Source: Micropruina sp.
Lineage (GTDB): Bacteria; Actinomycetota; Actinomycetes; Propionibacteriales; Propionibacteriaceae
Assembly: GCF_027492755.1 (NCBI RefSeq)
Contig: NZ_JAPUED010000234.1
Location: 2,602-36,487 of the forward strand
Direction: 5' to 3'
Length of the DNA stretch: 33,886 nt
Every line of letters begins with the position of its first letter. The stretch's first letter is position 1. The notes beneath the pieces were generated by a model, which was given only the letters and a program-made list of their open reading frames with translations, was not told the DNA's origin and ran no database searches. Shown piece after piece: positions 24,220 to 33,886 of the stretch. The position numbers and the translations under genes are program-made.

Positions 24220-26109
24220 ATGGCTCTGCTCGAGGTCAACAATCTGAGCGTTCGCTACGAACCCAAGCTGCATCGTCCGCTGACCGCCGTCGACGACGTG
24301 TCGTTCTCGATCGCCGAGGGCGAGTTCGTCGGCCTGATCGGCGAGTCCGGTTCGGGCAAGTCGACCCTGGCCAACGCACTGCTGAGGCTGACGGAGCGTC
24401 CGGCGCGGATCAGCGGCGGCAGCATCGCCTTCGACGGCCGCGACCTGGTCACGATGAACGAGGACGAACTGAGGCCCTACCGGTGGCGTGACATCTCGAC
24501 GGTGTTCCAGTCGTCGATGAACGCGCTCAACCCGGTGGTGCGGGTGATCGACCAGTTCCGTGACGCGATCGAACTGCACTCCGACCTGCGCGGCGACGCC
24601 GTCGTCGATCGGGTGAAGCAGCTGTTCGGCATGGTGATGATCGAGGAGAAGTTCATCACCGCCTACCCCCACGAGTTGTCCGGGGGCATGAAGCAGCGGG
24701 TCAACCTGGCTCTCGCGCTGGCGAACAAGCCCCGGTTCGTGCTGCTCGACGAGCCGACCACCGGCCTGGACGTGGTCGTGCAGCGCTCCATCCTCGAAGC
24801 GGTGCGCACGTTGCAGGCCGAGCAGCACTTCGCGGTGCTGTTCATCAGCCACGACATGGGCACCGTGCTCGACCTCAGCGACCGGATCCTGGTGATGTAC
24901 GCGGGCCGGATCGTCGAGGAGCACGACTCCGCCGACCTGATGAGGAACCCGCTGCACCCCTACTCGAAGGGCCTGATGGGCAGCTACGGCGATCCGCGGG
25001 CGCAAACAGTCCGGATCACCTACGTGCCGGGCCGGCCGCCGGATCTCTCCGCGGAGCTCACCGGCTGCCGGTTCGCACCCCGATGTCCGGAACGCATCGA
25101 GCGGTGCCTGAGCGTCGACCCCGAGCTGCTGCCGCTGGACGGTGCCCGAGTGGCGTGTCATGTGGCGCAGCTGCAGGCGCACCCCGAGCCGGGCGTGACC
25201 GTACCGCCGCGGTCACCGGCCTTCGCCGGCCCGGAGTTCGTCAAGTCCGACGACGAGAGCAAGCAGGCGCTGGCCCAGGAGGCTTTCGTGAGCGTCGACG
25301 GCGTCAGCAAGGTGTTCCGCACCCGGAACGGGATGAAGTTCGCCGACTTCACCGCCATCGACGACGTCAGCTTCGACCTGCGCCGGGGCGCGGTGACGGC
25401 GCTGGTGGGACAGTCGGGCTCGGGCAAGAGCACCCTGGCCCGGATGATCACCGGGGTCGAGAAGCCGACCTCAGGCACGATCACCTTCCACAGCTTGGAC
25501 GGCGAGGCGCTCGAGGTGGGCGGCATGCGTTCGGGAGCCCTGCGTGACTACCGCAAACGCGTCCAGATGGTGTTTCAGGATCCGTACAGCTCGCTCAACC
25601 CGACCAAGACGCTCGGCTACATCCTGAGCCGTCCGCTGCGCAACTTCGGCCGACTCTCGGGCGCAGAACTGACCAAGCGGGTCGACGAACTGCTCGAGAT
25701 CGTCGCGCTCACCCCGGCGTCCCGGTTCCGCAACCGGTACGCCTACGAGCTCTCCGGCGGGCAGCGGCAGCGGGTGGTGATCGCCCGCGCGCTGGCCAGC
25801 AACCCGGAACTGATCGTCGCCGACGAGCCGATCTCGTCGCTCGACGTGTCGATCCGCGCCGAGATCCTGGAACTGCTGCACAACCTGGTGCAGGACAGCG
25901 ACGTGAGCATCCTGTACATCACCCACGACCTGCTCAGCGCCCGGATGCTGGCCGACGAGGTGATCGTGCTGTCCGGCGGCCGGGTGGTCGAGCAGGGCCG
26001 GGCATTACAGGTGATCCGCGACCCCCAGGACGCCTACACCCGAAAGCTGCTCGACGCCATTCCCAACCCTTTCGCCGACCTCGATCGGCCGGCGGCGGCG
26101 GGCGAGTGA
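24220..26109 (+). CDS. ABC transporter ATPase with two fused nucleotide-binding domains
   Basis: A 629-residue protein that powers the importer by itself, replacing the separate DppD and DppF subunits. The first domain has Walker A at 41-49 (GESGSGKST), signature LSGGMKQR at 153-160 and Walker B ending D177-E178. The second has Walker A from 397 (GQSGSGKST), signature LSGGQRQR from 511 and D535-E536. Between them lies the oligopeptide-type extension with CRFAPRCPERIERC, a cysteine-rich site seen in Dpp/Opp ATPases. Both active sites look complete. Fused double ATPases of this type (as in GsiA or YejF) are known. The ATG at 24220 lies 1 bp after the permease stop, and the GTG of the next frame overlaps its own stop. 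Confidence 0.94.
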   Translation: MALLEVNNLSVRYEPKLHRPLTAVDDVSFSIAEGEFVGLIGESGSGKSTLANALLRLTERPARISGGSIAFDGRDLVTMNEDELRPYRWRDISTVFQSSMNALNPVVRVIDQFRDAIELHSDLRGDAVVDRVKQLFGMVMIEEKFITAYPHELSGGMKQRVNLALALANKPRFVLLDEPTTGLDVVVQRSILEAVRTLQAEQHFAVLFISHDMGTVLDLSDRILVMYAGRIVEEHDSADLMRNPLHPYSKGLMGSYGDPRAQTVRITYVPGRPPDLSAELTGCRFAPRCPERIERCLSVDPELLPLDGARVACHVAQLQAHPEPGVTVPPRSPAFAGPEFVKSDDESKQALAQEAFVSVDGVSKVFRTRNGMKFADFTAIDDVSFDLRRGAVTALVGQSGSGKSTLARMITGVEKPTSGTITFHSLDGEALEVGGMRSGALRDYRKRVQMVFQDPYSSLNPTKTLGYILSRPLRNFGRLSGAELTKRVDELLEIVALTPASRFRNRYAYELSGGQRQRVVIARALASNPELIVADEPISSLDVSIRAEILELLHNLVQDSDVSILYITHDLLSARMLADEVIVLSGGRVVEQGRALQVIRDPQDAYTRKLLDAIPNPFADLDRPAAAGE

Positions 26110-26159
26110 CAGCGTGCGGAACGGCCTCGGTCGAGAGCTGGTTCAGTAGTCTGGAGGCT

Positions 26160-27167
26160 GTGAATCGCGAGGCGGAGCAGCCCGTCACCATCTACACGGT
26201 GGCCGAGCATGCCGGGGTGTCGATCGCGACGGTTTCCCGGGTGCTGCAGGGTTCGACGCCGAGTTCGGCCGCCACCAAAGCGCGGGTGCTCGACGCGGTG
26301 CGTGAACTGGGTTACGTGCCGCTGCGGGCCGGGCGGGCGCAGGCGTTGCGCCTCGAGCAGCACGGCTTGGTGCTCTACTCGCTCGGCGGGCCGTACTACT
26401 CCGAGCTGCTGGTCGGTTACGAGTCGCGTGCACCCGAGTTCGGCCAGAGCGTGTCGCTGATCTCGACCGAGGGCATCTGCGACGTGGACGACCGGGTGCT
26501 CGACCTGGCCGCGAAGATGGACGGCATGGTGCTGGCCCACGGCACGACCTCCGCGGAGGTCGTCCGCGAGGTGGCCCGCCGGGTGCCGACGGTGCTGCTC
26601 AACAGCGACCCGGTACAGGGCTGCGTGGGAGTGAACGTCGAGAACCGGCGGGCCACCGAGGAACTTGTCATCCACCTGCTGCGCGACCATGGTCACCGTC
26701 GGCTCCGTTTCGTGGGCGATCCCGATCAGGCCCGCGACGCCACCCACCGCTACCGGGGATTCACCGACGCACTGAGTGCGGCCGGCCTGCTCGAGGCGGG
26801 CCCGCCGCTGCGGGTGTCGTTCGGTGCGGCCGATCTGGGCGCGGTGGCCGATGCCGTGCTGGCCGAGGCAGGTGTGCAGGCATTGGTGTGCGCCAACGAC
26901 GAACTCGCTCTGGGCCTGATCCGTCAGCTGCGCAAGCGCGGTGTGCGGGTGCCGGACGACGTGGCCGTCACCGGCTGGGACGACGTGATGGCGGCCCGCT
27001 ACACGGACCTGACCACCGTGCGGCAACCCGCCCGCGAGGTGGGCCGGGTGGCGGCGCAGCGCCTGCACGAACTGATCATCCGCGAGTCGGTCCAGATCGA
27101 CGAGGTCGTGGTGCCCAGCGAGGTGGTGCTGCGCAGCAGCTGCGGCTGCCCGGAGCCGGACGCATGA
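26160..27167 (+). CDS. LacI-family transcriptional regulator
   Basis: A 335-residue repressor-type protein. The N-terminal helix-turn-helix is VTIYTVAEHAGVSIATVSRVLQG with the hinge helix region at about 50-60, followed by a periplasmic-binding-protein-like sensor domain (CANDELALGLIRQLRKRGVRVPDDVAVTGWDD is diagnostic). It probably controls both divergent operons in response to an oligosaccharide or its breakdown product. The start is uncertain. The GTG at 26160 leaves 8 residues before the HTH, and TAGTCT just upstream could serve a leaderless internal transcript. The GTG at 26106 overlaps the ATPase stop as GTGA and would add 18 residues. The C-terminus ends SSCGCPEPDA. Its stop overlaps the next start. 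Confidence 0.92.
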   Translation: MNREAEQPVTIYTVAEHAGVSIATVSRVLQGSTPSSAATKARVLDAVRELGYVPLRAGRAQALRLEQHGLVLYSLGGPYYSELLVGYESRAPEFGQSVSLISTEGICDVDDRVLDLAAKMDGMVLAHGTTSAEVVREVARRVPTVLLNSDPVQGCVGVNVENRRATEELVIHLLRDHGHRRLRFVGDPDQARDATHRYRGFTDALSAAGLLEAGPPLRVSFGAADLGAVADAVLAEAGVQALVCANDELALGLIRQLRKRGVRVPDDVAVTGWDDVMAARYTDLTTVRQPAREVGRVAAQRLHELIIRESVQIDEVVVPSEVVLRSSCGCPEPDA

Positions 27168-28423
27168 CGACCACTTCGTGGCGGCGGTGGGCGTCCGACA
27201 CCTGGCGCAGCCTGGACGCGCTCACCGACCCGGCCACCGGGCTGCCCGCAGACCACCTGGACGCCGCCCTGGCACCGGCCTCCCGCTCCCGGTACACCTC
27301 GCCGACCAACATCGGCGGACTGCTGTGGTGCACCGTCGGGGCGCGCGACGTCGGCTTGATCCCGTCCGCCGAGGCGGTGGATCGCTGCCGTGCGGTGCTG
27401 GCCTCACTGGCCGGCATGCGGCGCCACGAGCCGTCCGGTATGTACGCGAACTGGTACGACGAAGCGACCGGCGAGCGGCTGGACGTGCTGCCGGACGGAT
27501 CGGTGGTCAACCAATTCCTGTCCAGCGTCGACAACGGCTGGCTGGCAGCGGGGCTGCTGGTGGTGCGCAACGCGCTGCCCGAACTCGCCTCGGACGCGTC
27601 CCGGCTGCTCGCCCAGATGGATTTCGGCTTCTTCTACGACCCGGACGCCATGCTGCTGTGGGGCGGTCACTGGTGGGACGCCGACGGCGGCACCCGTCCG
27701 ACCGGGCATCACTACGGGCACCTGATGAGCGAGCCACGCATCGCCAGCTACCTCGGCATCGCCTCGGGTCGCATTCCGCCGGAGCATTACACCCGGCTGC
27801 CCCGCGAGCGGCGCAACTACCGCGGCCTCGAGGTGATACCGACCTGGGGCGGCTCGATGTTCGAAGCCCTGATGCCCGCGCTGCTGGTGCCCGAGGCGGC
27901 GTGGGCGCCCGTCTCGTTCGGCCGCAGTCATGCCAACACGGTCGCGGCCCAGCGGATCTTCGGCACCGAGGAGACCGGATTCGGCTACTGGGGCTTCTCG
28001 CCGGCCAGCACTCCCGACGGCGGCTACAGCGAGTGGGGCGTGGAACCGATCGCGCTGTCCCCGAAGGGCTATCCCTGCGACGTGCAGCGCACCGGGTACC
28101 GCGAGGGCCGGACGCGGGGCTGGGGCGACGGTGTCGTCACCCCGCACGCCACCGCGCTGGGGCTGGCGGTCGAGCCCGATGAGGCCAGTGAGTGCCTCGG
28201 CCGGCTGGAACGCGAACTCCGCTGCTACGGTCCCGGCGGGTTCTGCGATGCGGTGGGTGTGCGGTCCGGACGGGTGGCGCGTCGCTACCTGAGCCTGGAC
28301 CAGTCGATGCTCTTCGGCGCACTGGTGAACGTGCTGACCGACGGGGCGTTGCAGCAACACTTCAGCACCGGTGAGGTCGAGGACGTGCTGCGTCCGCTGA
28401 TCACCGCCGAGCCCGCACTCTGA
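27164..28423 (+). CDS. GH144-like (PF10091) glycoside hydrolase, possible beta-1,2-glucanase
   Basis: A 419-residue (alpha/alpha)6-type enzyme related to the Glycoamylase family (PF10091). Members assigned to GH144 cut beta-1,2-glucan, and the same domain occurs inside cyclic beta-1,2-glucan synthases. Conserved blocks seen are NQFLSSVDNGW (D123-W126), HYGHLMSEPRIASYLGIA (E190), PTWGGSMFEALMP, GYSEWGVEP (E290) and VVTPHATALGL. The acidic residues are candidates for catalysis, but I cannot assign them. There is no signal peptide, while characterised GH144 enzymes are secreted or periplasmic, so this one should act on imported chains, perhaps releasing sophorose. The ATG overlaps the regulator's stop. 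Last gene of the rightward operon. Confidence 0.82.
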   Translation: MTTTSWRRWASDTWRSLDALTDPATGLPADHLDAALAPASRSRYTSPTNIGGLLWCTVGARDVGLIPSAEAVDRCRAVLASLAGMRRHEPSGMYANWYDEATGERLDVLPDGSVVNQFLSSVDNGWLAAGLLVVRNALPELASDASRLLAQMDFGFFYDPDAMLLWGGHWWDADGGTRPTGHHYGHLMSEPRIASYLGIASGRIPPEHYTRLPRERRNYRGLEVIPTWGGSMFEALMPALLVPEAAWAPVSFGRSHANTVAAQRIFGTEETGFGYWGFSPASTPDGGYSEWGVEPIALSPKGYPCDVQRTGYREGRTRGWGDGVVTPHATALGLAVEPDEASECLGRLERELRCYGPGGFCDAVGVRSGRVARRYLSLDQSMLFGALVNVLTDGALQQHFSTGEVEDVLRPLITAEPAL

Positions 28424-28438
28424 CACCCCTCGATGCCG

Positions 28439-28464
28439 CCGAGGTCACCTTGTTCGAACCTCGG
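28439..28464 (+). terminator. Possible terminator hairpin after the GH144-like gene
   Basis: CCGAGGT (28439-28445) and ACCTCGG (28458-28464) form a 7-bp stem with a 12-nt loop, 15 bases past the stop. CGATGC flanks it on both sides. There is no T-run, so if it ends transcription it may do so weakly. It also lies downstream of the converging kinase-like gene. Confidence 0.35.
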
Positions 28465-28489
28465 TCGATGCGCGGACCTGTCCTACGAC

Positions 28490-29191
28490 TCAACCTGTAG
28501 TGCCGTCGTCGGCCGCCGCGATCGCCGCACGCATCCGGGCCACCTCGTCAGGGCCGGCTTCCCGCCCGATCGCCGGGATCTCGAACATGTGCCGGCGCAG
28601 GCCGGCCGGGATGGCGGCGACCACCTCGACCGGTGCGGTCAACGCCTTGTCGTACAGCACCAGCCCCTGCACGTAGAAGAGATCCACGAACTTCGCCCGA
28701 CCGGCAGCGTCACGCATCACGTTGCCCGGATTGTCGTCCAGCGGACCGCACCACGGCAGTTCGGCCTCGGCCCGCCGATGGACGTCGTCGATGAGCGCCG
28801 CGGCCGCAGCCAGCTCAGGGTCGGCGCGGTGTGCCGCGGGATCATGCAGGCGCCGGTGCCACTGCTGCGCCTCGTCGACGGGCATGGCGTCCAGCAGTTC
28901 CATCACCATCAACTGGCCGCCCCCGTCGAGGCTTCGGTGCGCGTCGAGCCGCGGCAGGTAACGGGTCCCGGCTCCCTCCCGATAGAGGGCGACGGTGAAT
29001 GCGCAGGCCGGGTCGAAGGGACTCACCCGGGCCGCGAGCCGTCCGGTGGGGGAGCGGTAGGCGCGCGCCCAGTCGCCCTCACCGCACAGCGTCCAACCCT
29101 GGGCGAGCAGCCAGGGCTCGACCTCGTCGTGACGGGGCGGGACGGCGTGCGCGTCCACCCAGGTCAGCAGCCGGCGCGTCTCGTCCTCCAC
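28490..29191 (-). CDS. Kinase-fold protein of unknown function
   Basis: A 233-residue soluble protein not matching a family I can name. Several blocks resemble the protein-kinase/aminoglycoside-phosphotransferase fold: a nucleotide-loop-like EGDWARAYRSPTGRLAARV at 38-56, where the usual lysine is R55; a hinge-like LMVMELLDAMP at 94-104; a catalytic-loop-like LDDNPGNVM (D152, D153, N157); and VDLF at 169-172 in place of DFG. Loss of the lysine hints at an altered or inactive kinase, but the catalytic Asp, Asn and metal-binding Asp appear present. It starts with GTG at 29191, 18 bp after the malic enzyme stop, so both are probably transcribed together. Confidence 0.7.
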   Translation of the reverse strand: MEDETRRLLTWVDAHAVPPRHDEVEPWLLAQGWTLCGEGDWARAYRSPTGRLAARVSPFDPACAFTVALYREGAGTRYLPRLDAHRSLDGGGQLMVMELLDAMPVDEAQQWHRRLHDPAAHRADPELAAAAALIDDVHRRAEAELPWCGPLDDNPGNVMRDAAGRAKFVDLFYVQGLVLYDKALTAPVEVVAAIPAGLRRHMFEIPAIGREAGPDEVARMRAAIAAADDGTTG

Positions 29192-29209
29192 GGCGCAGAC
29201 GATAGCCGT

Positions 29210-30940
29210 CTACTCGTCCTCGACCGGCAGCACCTCGAGCCGGGGGTATTCCGGCTTCCACATCCGCTGATAGATGTCGTTGATCGGGTCGGTCATCGGG
29301 GTGCGGGCCAGGCCCTGTTCCTCGGCGGTCCGCGCCACCGCGAGCGCGACCGCCGCGGCCACCAGCCGCAGGTCGCTCATCGCCGGCAGCAGCGAGGCGC
29401 CCGGACGGTACTCGTTCACCAGTCCGGCCAGGGCGGCAGCGGCGGCATGGATCATCTCGTCGCTGACCCGCCGTGCCCGCACCACCGAGACGCCGAGCCC
29501 CAGCCCCGGGAAGATCAGTGCGTTGTTGGCCTGCGCGATGGTGTGGTAGACGCCGTCATGCCGGATGGTGCCGTAGGGGCTGCCGGTCGCGATCAGCGCA
29601 CGTCCGTCGGTCCACTCCAGCAGATCGGCCGGGTTGGCCTCCGAACGTGAGGTGGGATTCGACAGCGGCAGGATGATCGGCCGCTCGCAGCCGGCGGCCA
29701 TCGCCGTCACCACCGGACGGGAGAATGCGCCGGTCTGCGCCGAGGTGCCGATCAGAATCGTCGGCTGCGCCGCTTCGACCACCTCCTGCAGGGTGATCGC
29801 GTGGGGGTTCGCGACCTGCCAGCCGTCCACCTCGGCACGGGTGCGGGCGTAGGGCCGCTGGAAGTCCCGGACGCCGCGGCTGTCTTCGACGATCAGCCCG
29901 CGGCGGTTGAAGGCGTAGAACGGCTGGTAACAGTCGTCGGCGTCGAGTCCGGCGCGGACCATCGACTCGCGGATGATGTCGGCGATCCCGACGCCCGCCG
30001 TCCCGGCCCCATAGATGACCACCCGGTGCTGCGCCAGCGGCACCCCGGTCAGCCGGACGGCGGCCAGCACCGCCGCCAGCACCACCGCGGCGGTGCCCTG
30101 GATGTCGTCGTTGAAGGTACACACCTGGTCGCTGTAGCGGTGCAGGATGCGGTGCGCGTTGCCGGCGCCGAAGTCCTCCCAGTGCAGCATCGCGTGCGGG
30201 AACTGGCGCTTGACCGCGGTCACGAACTCATCGATGAACTCGTCGTAACGCGGCCCCCGGACCCGGGCGTGCCGCTCGCCGAGATAGACGCCGCTGTGCA
30301 GCAGGCCCAGGTTGTCGGTGCCGACGTCGAGCACGATCGGGACGGCCCGGCGCGGATGGATGCCGGCCGCGGCGGTGTAGACGCCCAGCTTGCCCAGGGC
30401 GATCTGGATGCCGCCGATACCCTGATCGCCGATGCCCAGGATGCCCTCGGAGTCGGTGACCACCACCAGGTCGACGTCGTCGCCGTCCAGTTCGTAGTTG
30501 ATCAGGGACTGCTCGACCAGTTCGGGATGGTCGATGGACAGGAACAGGCCGCGCTGGCCCACGTATTCGTGGCTGAACCGCTCGATCGCCTCACCGATGG
30601 TGGGGGTGTAGACGATCGGCAGCATCTCTTCCAGATGTTCGCTGAGCACCCGGTAGAACAGCACCTCGTTGCGGTCCCGCAACTGCGACAGGTAGATGTA
30701 CTTCGCCAGCGGGGACGGCGAGCGACTGTACTGCGCGTAGGTGCGCCGCACCTGCTCGTCGAGAGTGCTGACCTCGCTGGGCAGCAGGCCCGAGAGTGCC
30801 AGCTCAGCCCGCTGTTCGTGGGTGAAGGCGGTGCCCCGATTCGCCACCGGGTTGCGCAGGACGCGGCGTCCGCGGGCGCGCACTTGCAGGACGATCTCGC
30901 TGTTGCTGGTGGTGACGAGGTTGAACTCGCGCTGCCGCAT
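29210..30940 (-). CDS. maeA: NAD-type malic enzyme (malate dehydrogenase, decarboxylating)
   Basis: Converts malate to pyruvate and CO2 with reduction of NAD, linking the citric acid cycle to pyruvate. The 576 residues fit the large-subunit malic enzymes (MaeA/SfcA, about 565) rather than the short 400-residue type. Motifs: LPIVYTPTIGEAIERFS and QRGLFLSI in the N-terminal domain, VVVTDSEGILGIGDQGIGGIQIALGKL, GTDNLGLLHSGVYLGERHAR, the metal-site ED and NDD (HWEDFGAGNA; N277-D-D-I-Q-G-T), and the nucleotide-binding YGAGTAGVGIA. The frame is open to 31027, but the ATG at 30940 has a GAAGGA site and the upstream part lies in repeat DNA. Cofactor preference (NAD or NADP) is by family, not proven. 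Confidence 0.94.
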   Translation of the reverse strand: MRQREFNLVTTSNSEIVLQVRARGRRVLRNPVANRGTAFTHEQRAELALSGLLPSEVSTLDEQVRRTYAQYSRSPSPLAKYIYLSQLRDRNEVLFYRVLSEHLEEMLPIVYTPTIGEAIERFSHEYVGQRGLFLSIDHPELVEQSLINYELDGDDVDLVVVTDSEGILGIGDQGIGGIQIALGKLGVYTAAAGIHPRRAVPIVLDVGTDNLGLLHSGVYLGERHARVRGPRYDEFIDEFVTAVKRQFPHAMLHWEDFGAGNAHRILHRYSDQVCTFNDDIQGTAAVVLAAVLAAVRLTGVPLAQHRVVIYGAGTAGVGIADIIRESMVRAGLDADDCYQPFYAFNRRGLIVEDSRGVRDFQRPYARTRAEVDGWQVANPHAITLQEVVEAAQPTILIGTSAQTGAFSRPVVTAMAAGCERPIILPLSNPTSRSEANPADLLEWTDGRALIATGSPYGTIRHDGVYHTIAQANNALIFPGLGLGVSVVRARRVSDEMIHAAAAALAGLVNEYRPGASLLPAMSDLRLVAAAVALAVARTAEEQGLARTPMTDPINDIYQRMWKPEYPRLEVLPVEDE

Positions 30941-31022
30941 TCCCGATTCCTTCGTTGGAGGTCGCGGTGAGCCTATCTGCTCGTACCGGCGCGGGCCATC
31001 ACCGCCGAGCGATGGTCCCACC

Positions 31023-31208
31023 GTCATCCCGGCGGACGCCGGGATCTCAGGCGGGCGTCAGAAGGGGGGTCTCGACAAGCTCGACCAGCGGGCCCCACGT
31101 CATCCCGGCGCACGCCGGAATCTCCCCACGCGCACCCGGCGACGAGATCCCGGGGCAAGCCCGGGATGACGGGCAACCGCCAAGGCGCTCGGCAAGCTCG
31201 ACCAGCGG
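31023..31208. repeat. Mosaic of palindromic GTCAT-type halves and CTCGACAAGCTCGACC elements
   Basis: Two left halves (31023-31048 and 31099-31124, both GTCATCCCGGCG.ACGCCGG then .ATCTC) are followed by one right half (31144-31170, GAGATCCCGGGGCAAGCCCGG then GATGAC). Between and after them lie CTCGACAAGCTCGACCAGCGG (about 31071-31091) and its near-copy CTCGGCAAGCTCGACCAGCGG (about 31188-31208). The mosaic fills most of the gap between the divergent malic enzyme and clpB genes and must be transcribed or bypassed by their promoters. Confidence 0.85.
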
Positions 31209-31250
31209 TAAGTGGCCGATCAGGTGAGGAATAGGGTCGTCCTCGCTATG

Positions 31251-31271
31251 GTTGAGTCAGGTGGACTCAAC
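31251..31271. promoter_or_regulatory. HAIR element (HspR operator) of clpB
   Basis: GTTGAGT, seven bases, ACTCAAC matches the HAIR consensus CTTGAGT-N7-ACTCAAG except at the outermost pair, where the change is symmetrical. TATGGT at 31247-31252 is a plausible -10 element overlapped by the operator. HspR, itself a heat-shock repressor in actinobacteria, would block this promoter until heat or misfolded protein removes it. No hspR gene is in the window. The AGGAG ribosome site at 31286-31290 lies 11 bp before clpB. Confidence 0.88.
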
Positions 31272-31301
31272 TTTGGTTTTCGTTCAGGAGACACGCTTTA
31301 T

Positions 31302-33884
<2,583 letters not shown>

Positions 33885-33886
33885 GG

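Noticed and set aside
20486..26109. Oligopeptide importer (the usual label for family-5 binding protein plus DppBC-type permeases)
   Set aside because: The neighbours are four glycosidases/phosphorylases and a LacI regulator, with no peptidase. Peptide transport is kept only as a minor alternative.
30941..31027. 29-residue N-terminal extension of malic enzyme
   Set aside because: It overlaps repeat DNA, whereas the ATG at 30940 has a good ribosome site and gives a normal N-terminus.

Overview
The window is 33.9 kb of high-GC DNA with densely packed genes. Many starts are GTG and many gene junctions overlap as ATGA or GTGA. A HAIR/HspR-type operator precedes clpB, and one start looks leaderless. 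These traits point to an actinobacterium, and the gene content (PTS sugar uptake, malic enzyme, ClpB under HspR) would suit a Propionibacteriaceae-like organism. The family assignment is inference. No rRNA, tRNA, CRISPR array, transposase or phage gene was seen.

Layout. (1) 0.1-5.3 kb: a small membrane protein, then a complete beta-glucoside PTS operon: promoter, antiterminator target overlapping a terminator, GH1 6-phospho-beta-glucosidase, EIIBCA transporter and BglG/LicT antiterminator. (2) 5.6-12.5 kb: a protealysin-like M4 metalloprotease whose C-terminus carries what looks like its own emfourin-type inhibitor, an FdhF/YdeP-type molybdenum oxidoreductase coupled to fdhD, a coiled-coil actinobacterial protein, a Dabb-domain protein, and an alkyltransferase-like DNA-repair domain fused to a helix-hairpin-helix domain. 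Palindromic and tandem repeats are concentrated here. (3) 12.5-28.4 kb: two divergent operons that read as one carbohydrate utilisation locus. Leftward: GH94 phosphorylase, GH3 beta-glucosidase and GH35 beta-galactosidase-like enzyme, overlapping by 4 bases. Rightward: family-5 solute-binding lipoprotein, two permeases, a double ATPase, a LacI regulator and a GH144-like (PF10091) enzyme. (4) 28.5-33.9 kb: a kinase-fold orphan, NAD-type malic enzyme, a mosaic of palindromic repeats, and clpB.

How it fits together. The GH94 protein has the length and motifs of 1,2-beta-oligoglucan phosphorylases, and PF10091/GH144 proteins include beta-1,2-glucanases. With GH3 and an Opp/Dpp-type importer this suggests uptake of beta-1,2-gluco-oligosaccharides (sophoro-oligosaccharides) and their complete breakdown in the cytoplasm to glucose and glucose 1-phosphate, under the LacI protein. 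None of the four glycosidases has a signal peptide. The GH35 enzyme is the unexplained member. The PTS operon supplies a separate route for phosphorylated beta-glucosides.

The strongest leads are this locus, the protease-inhibitor fusion, palindromic repeats with compensating base changes between copies, a 36-bp tandem array built on a GGGGACGGTTCT core, and an almost perfect 60-bp palindrome near the left edge.
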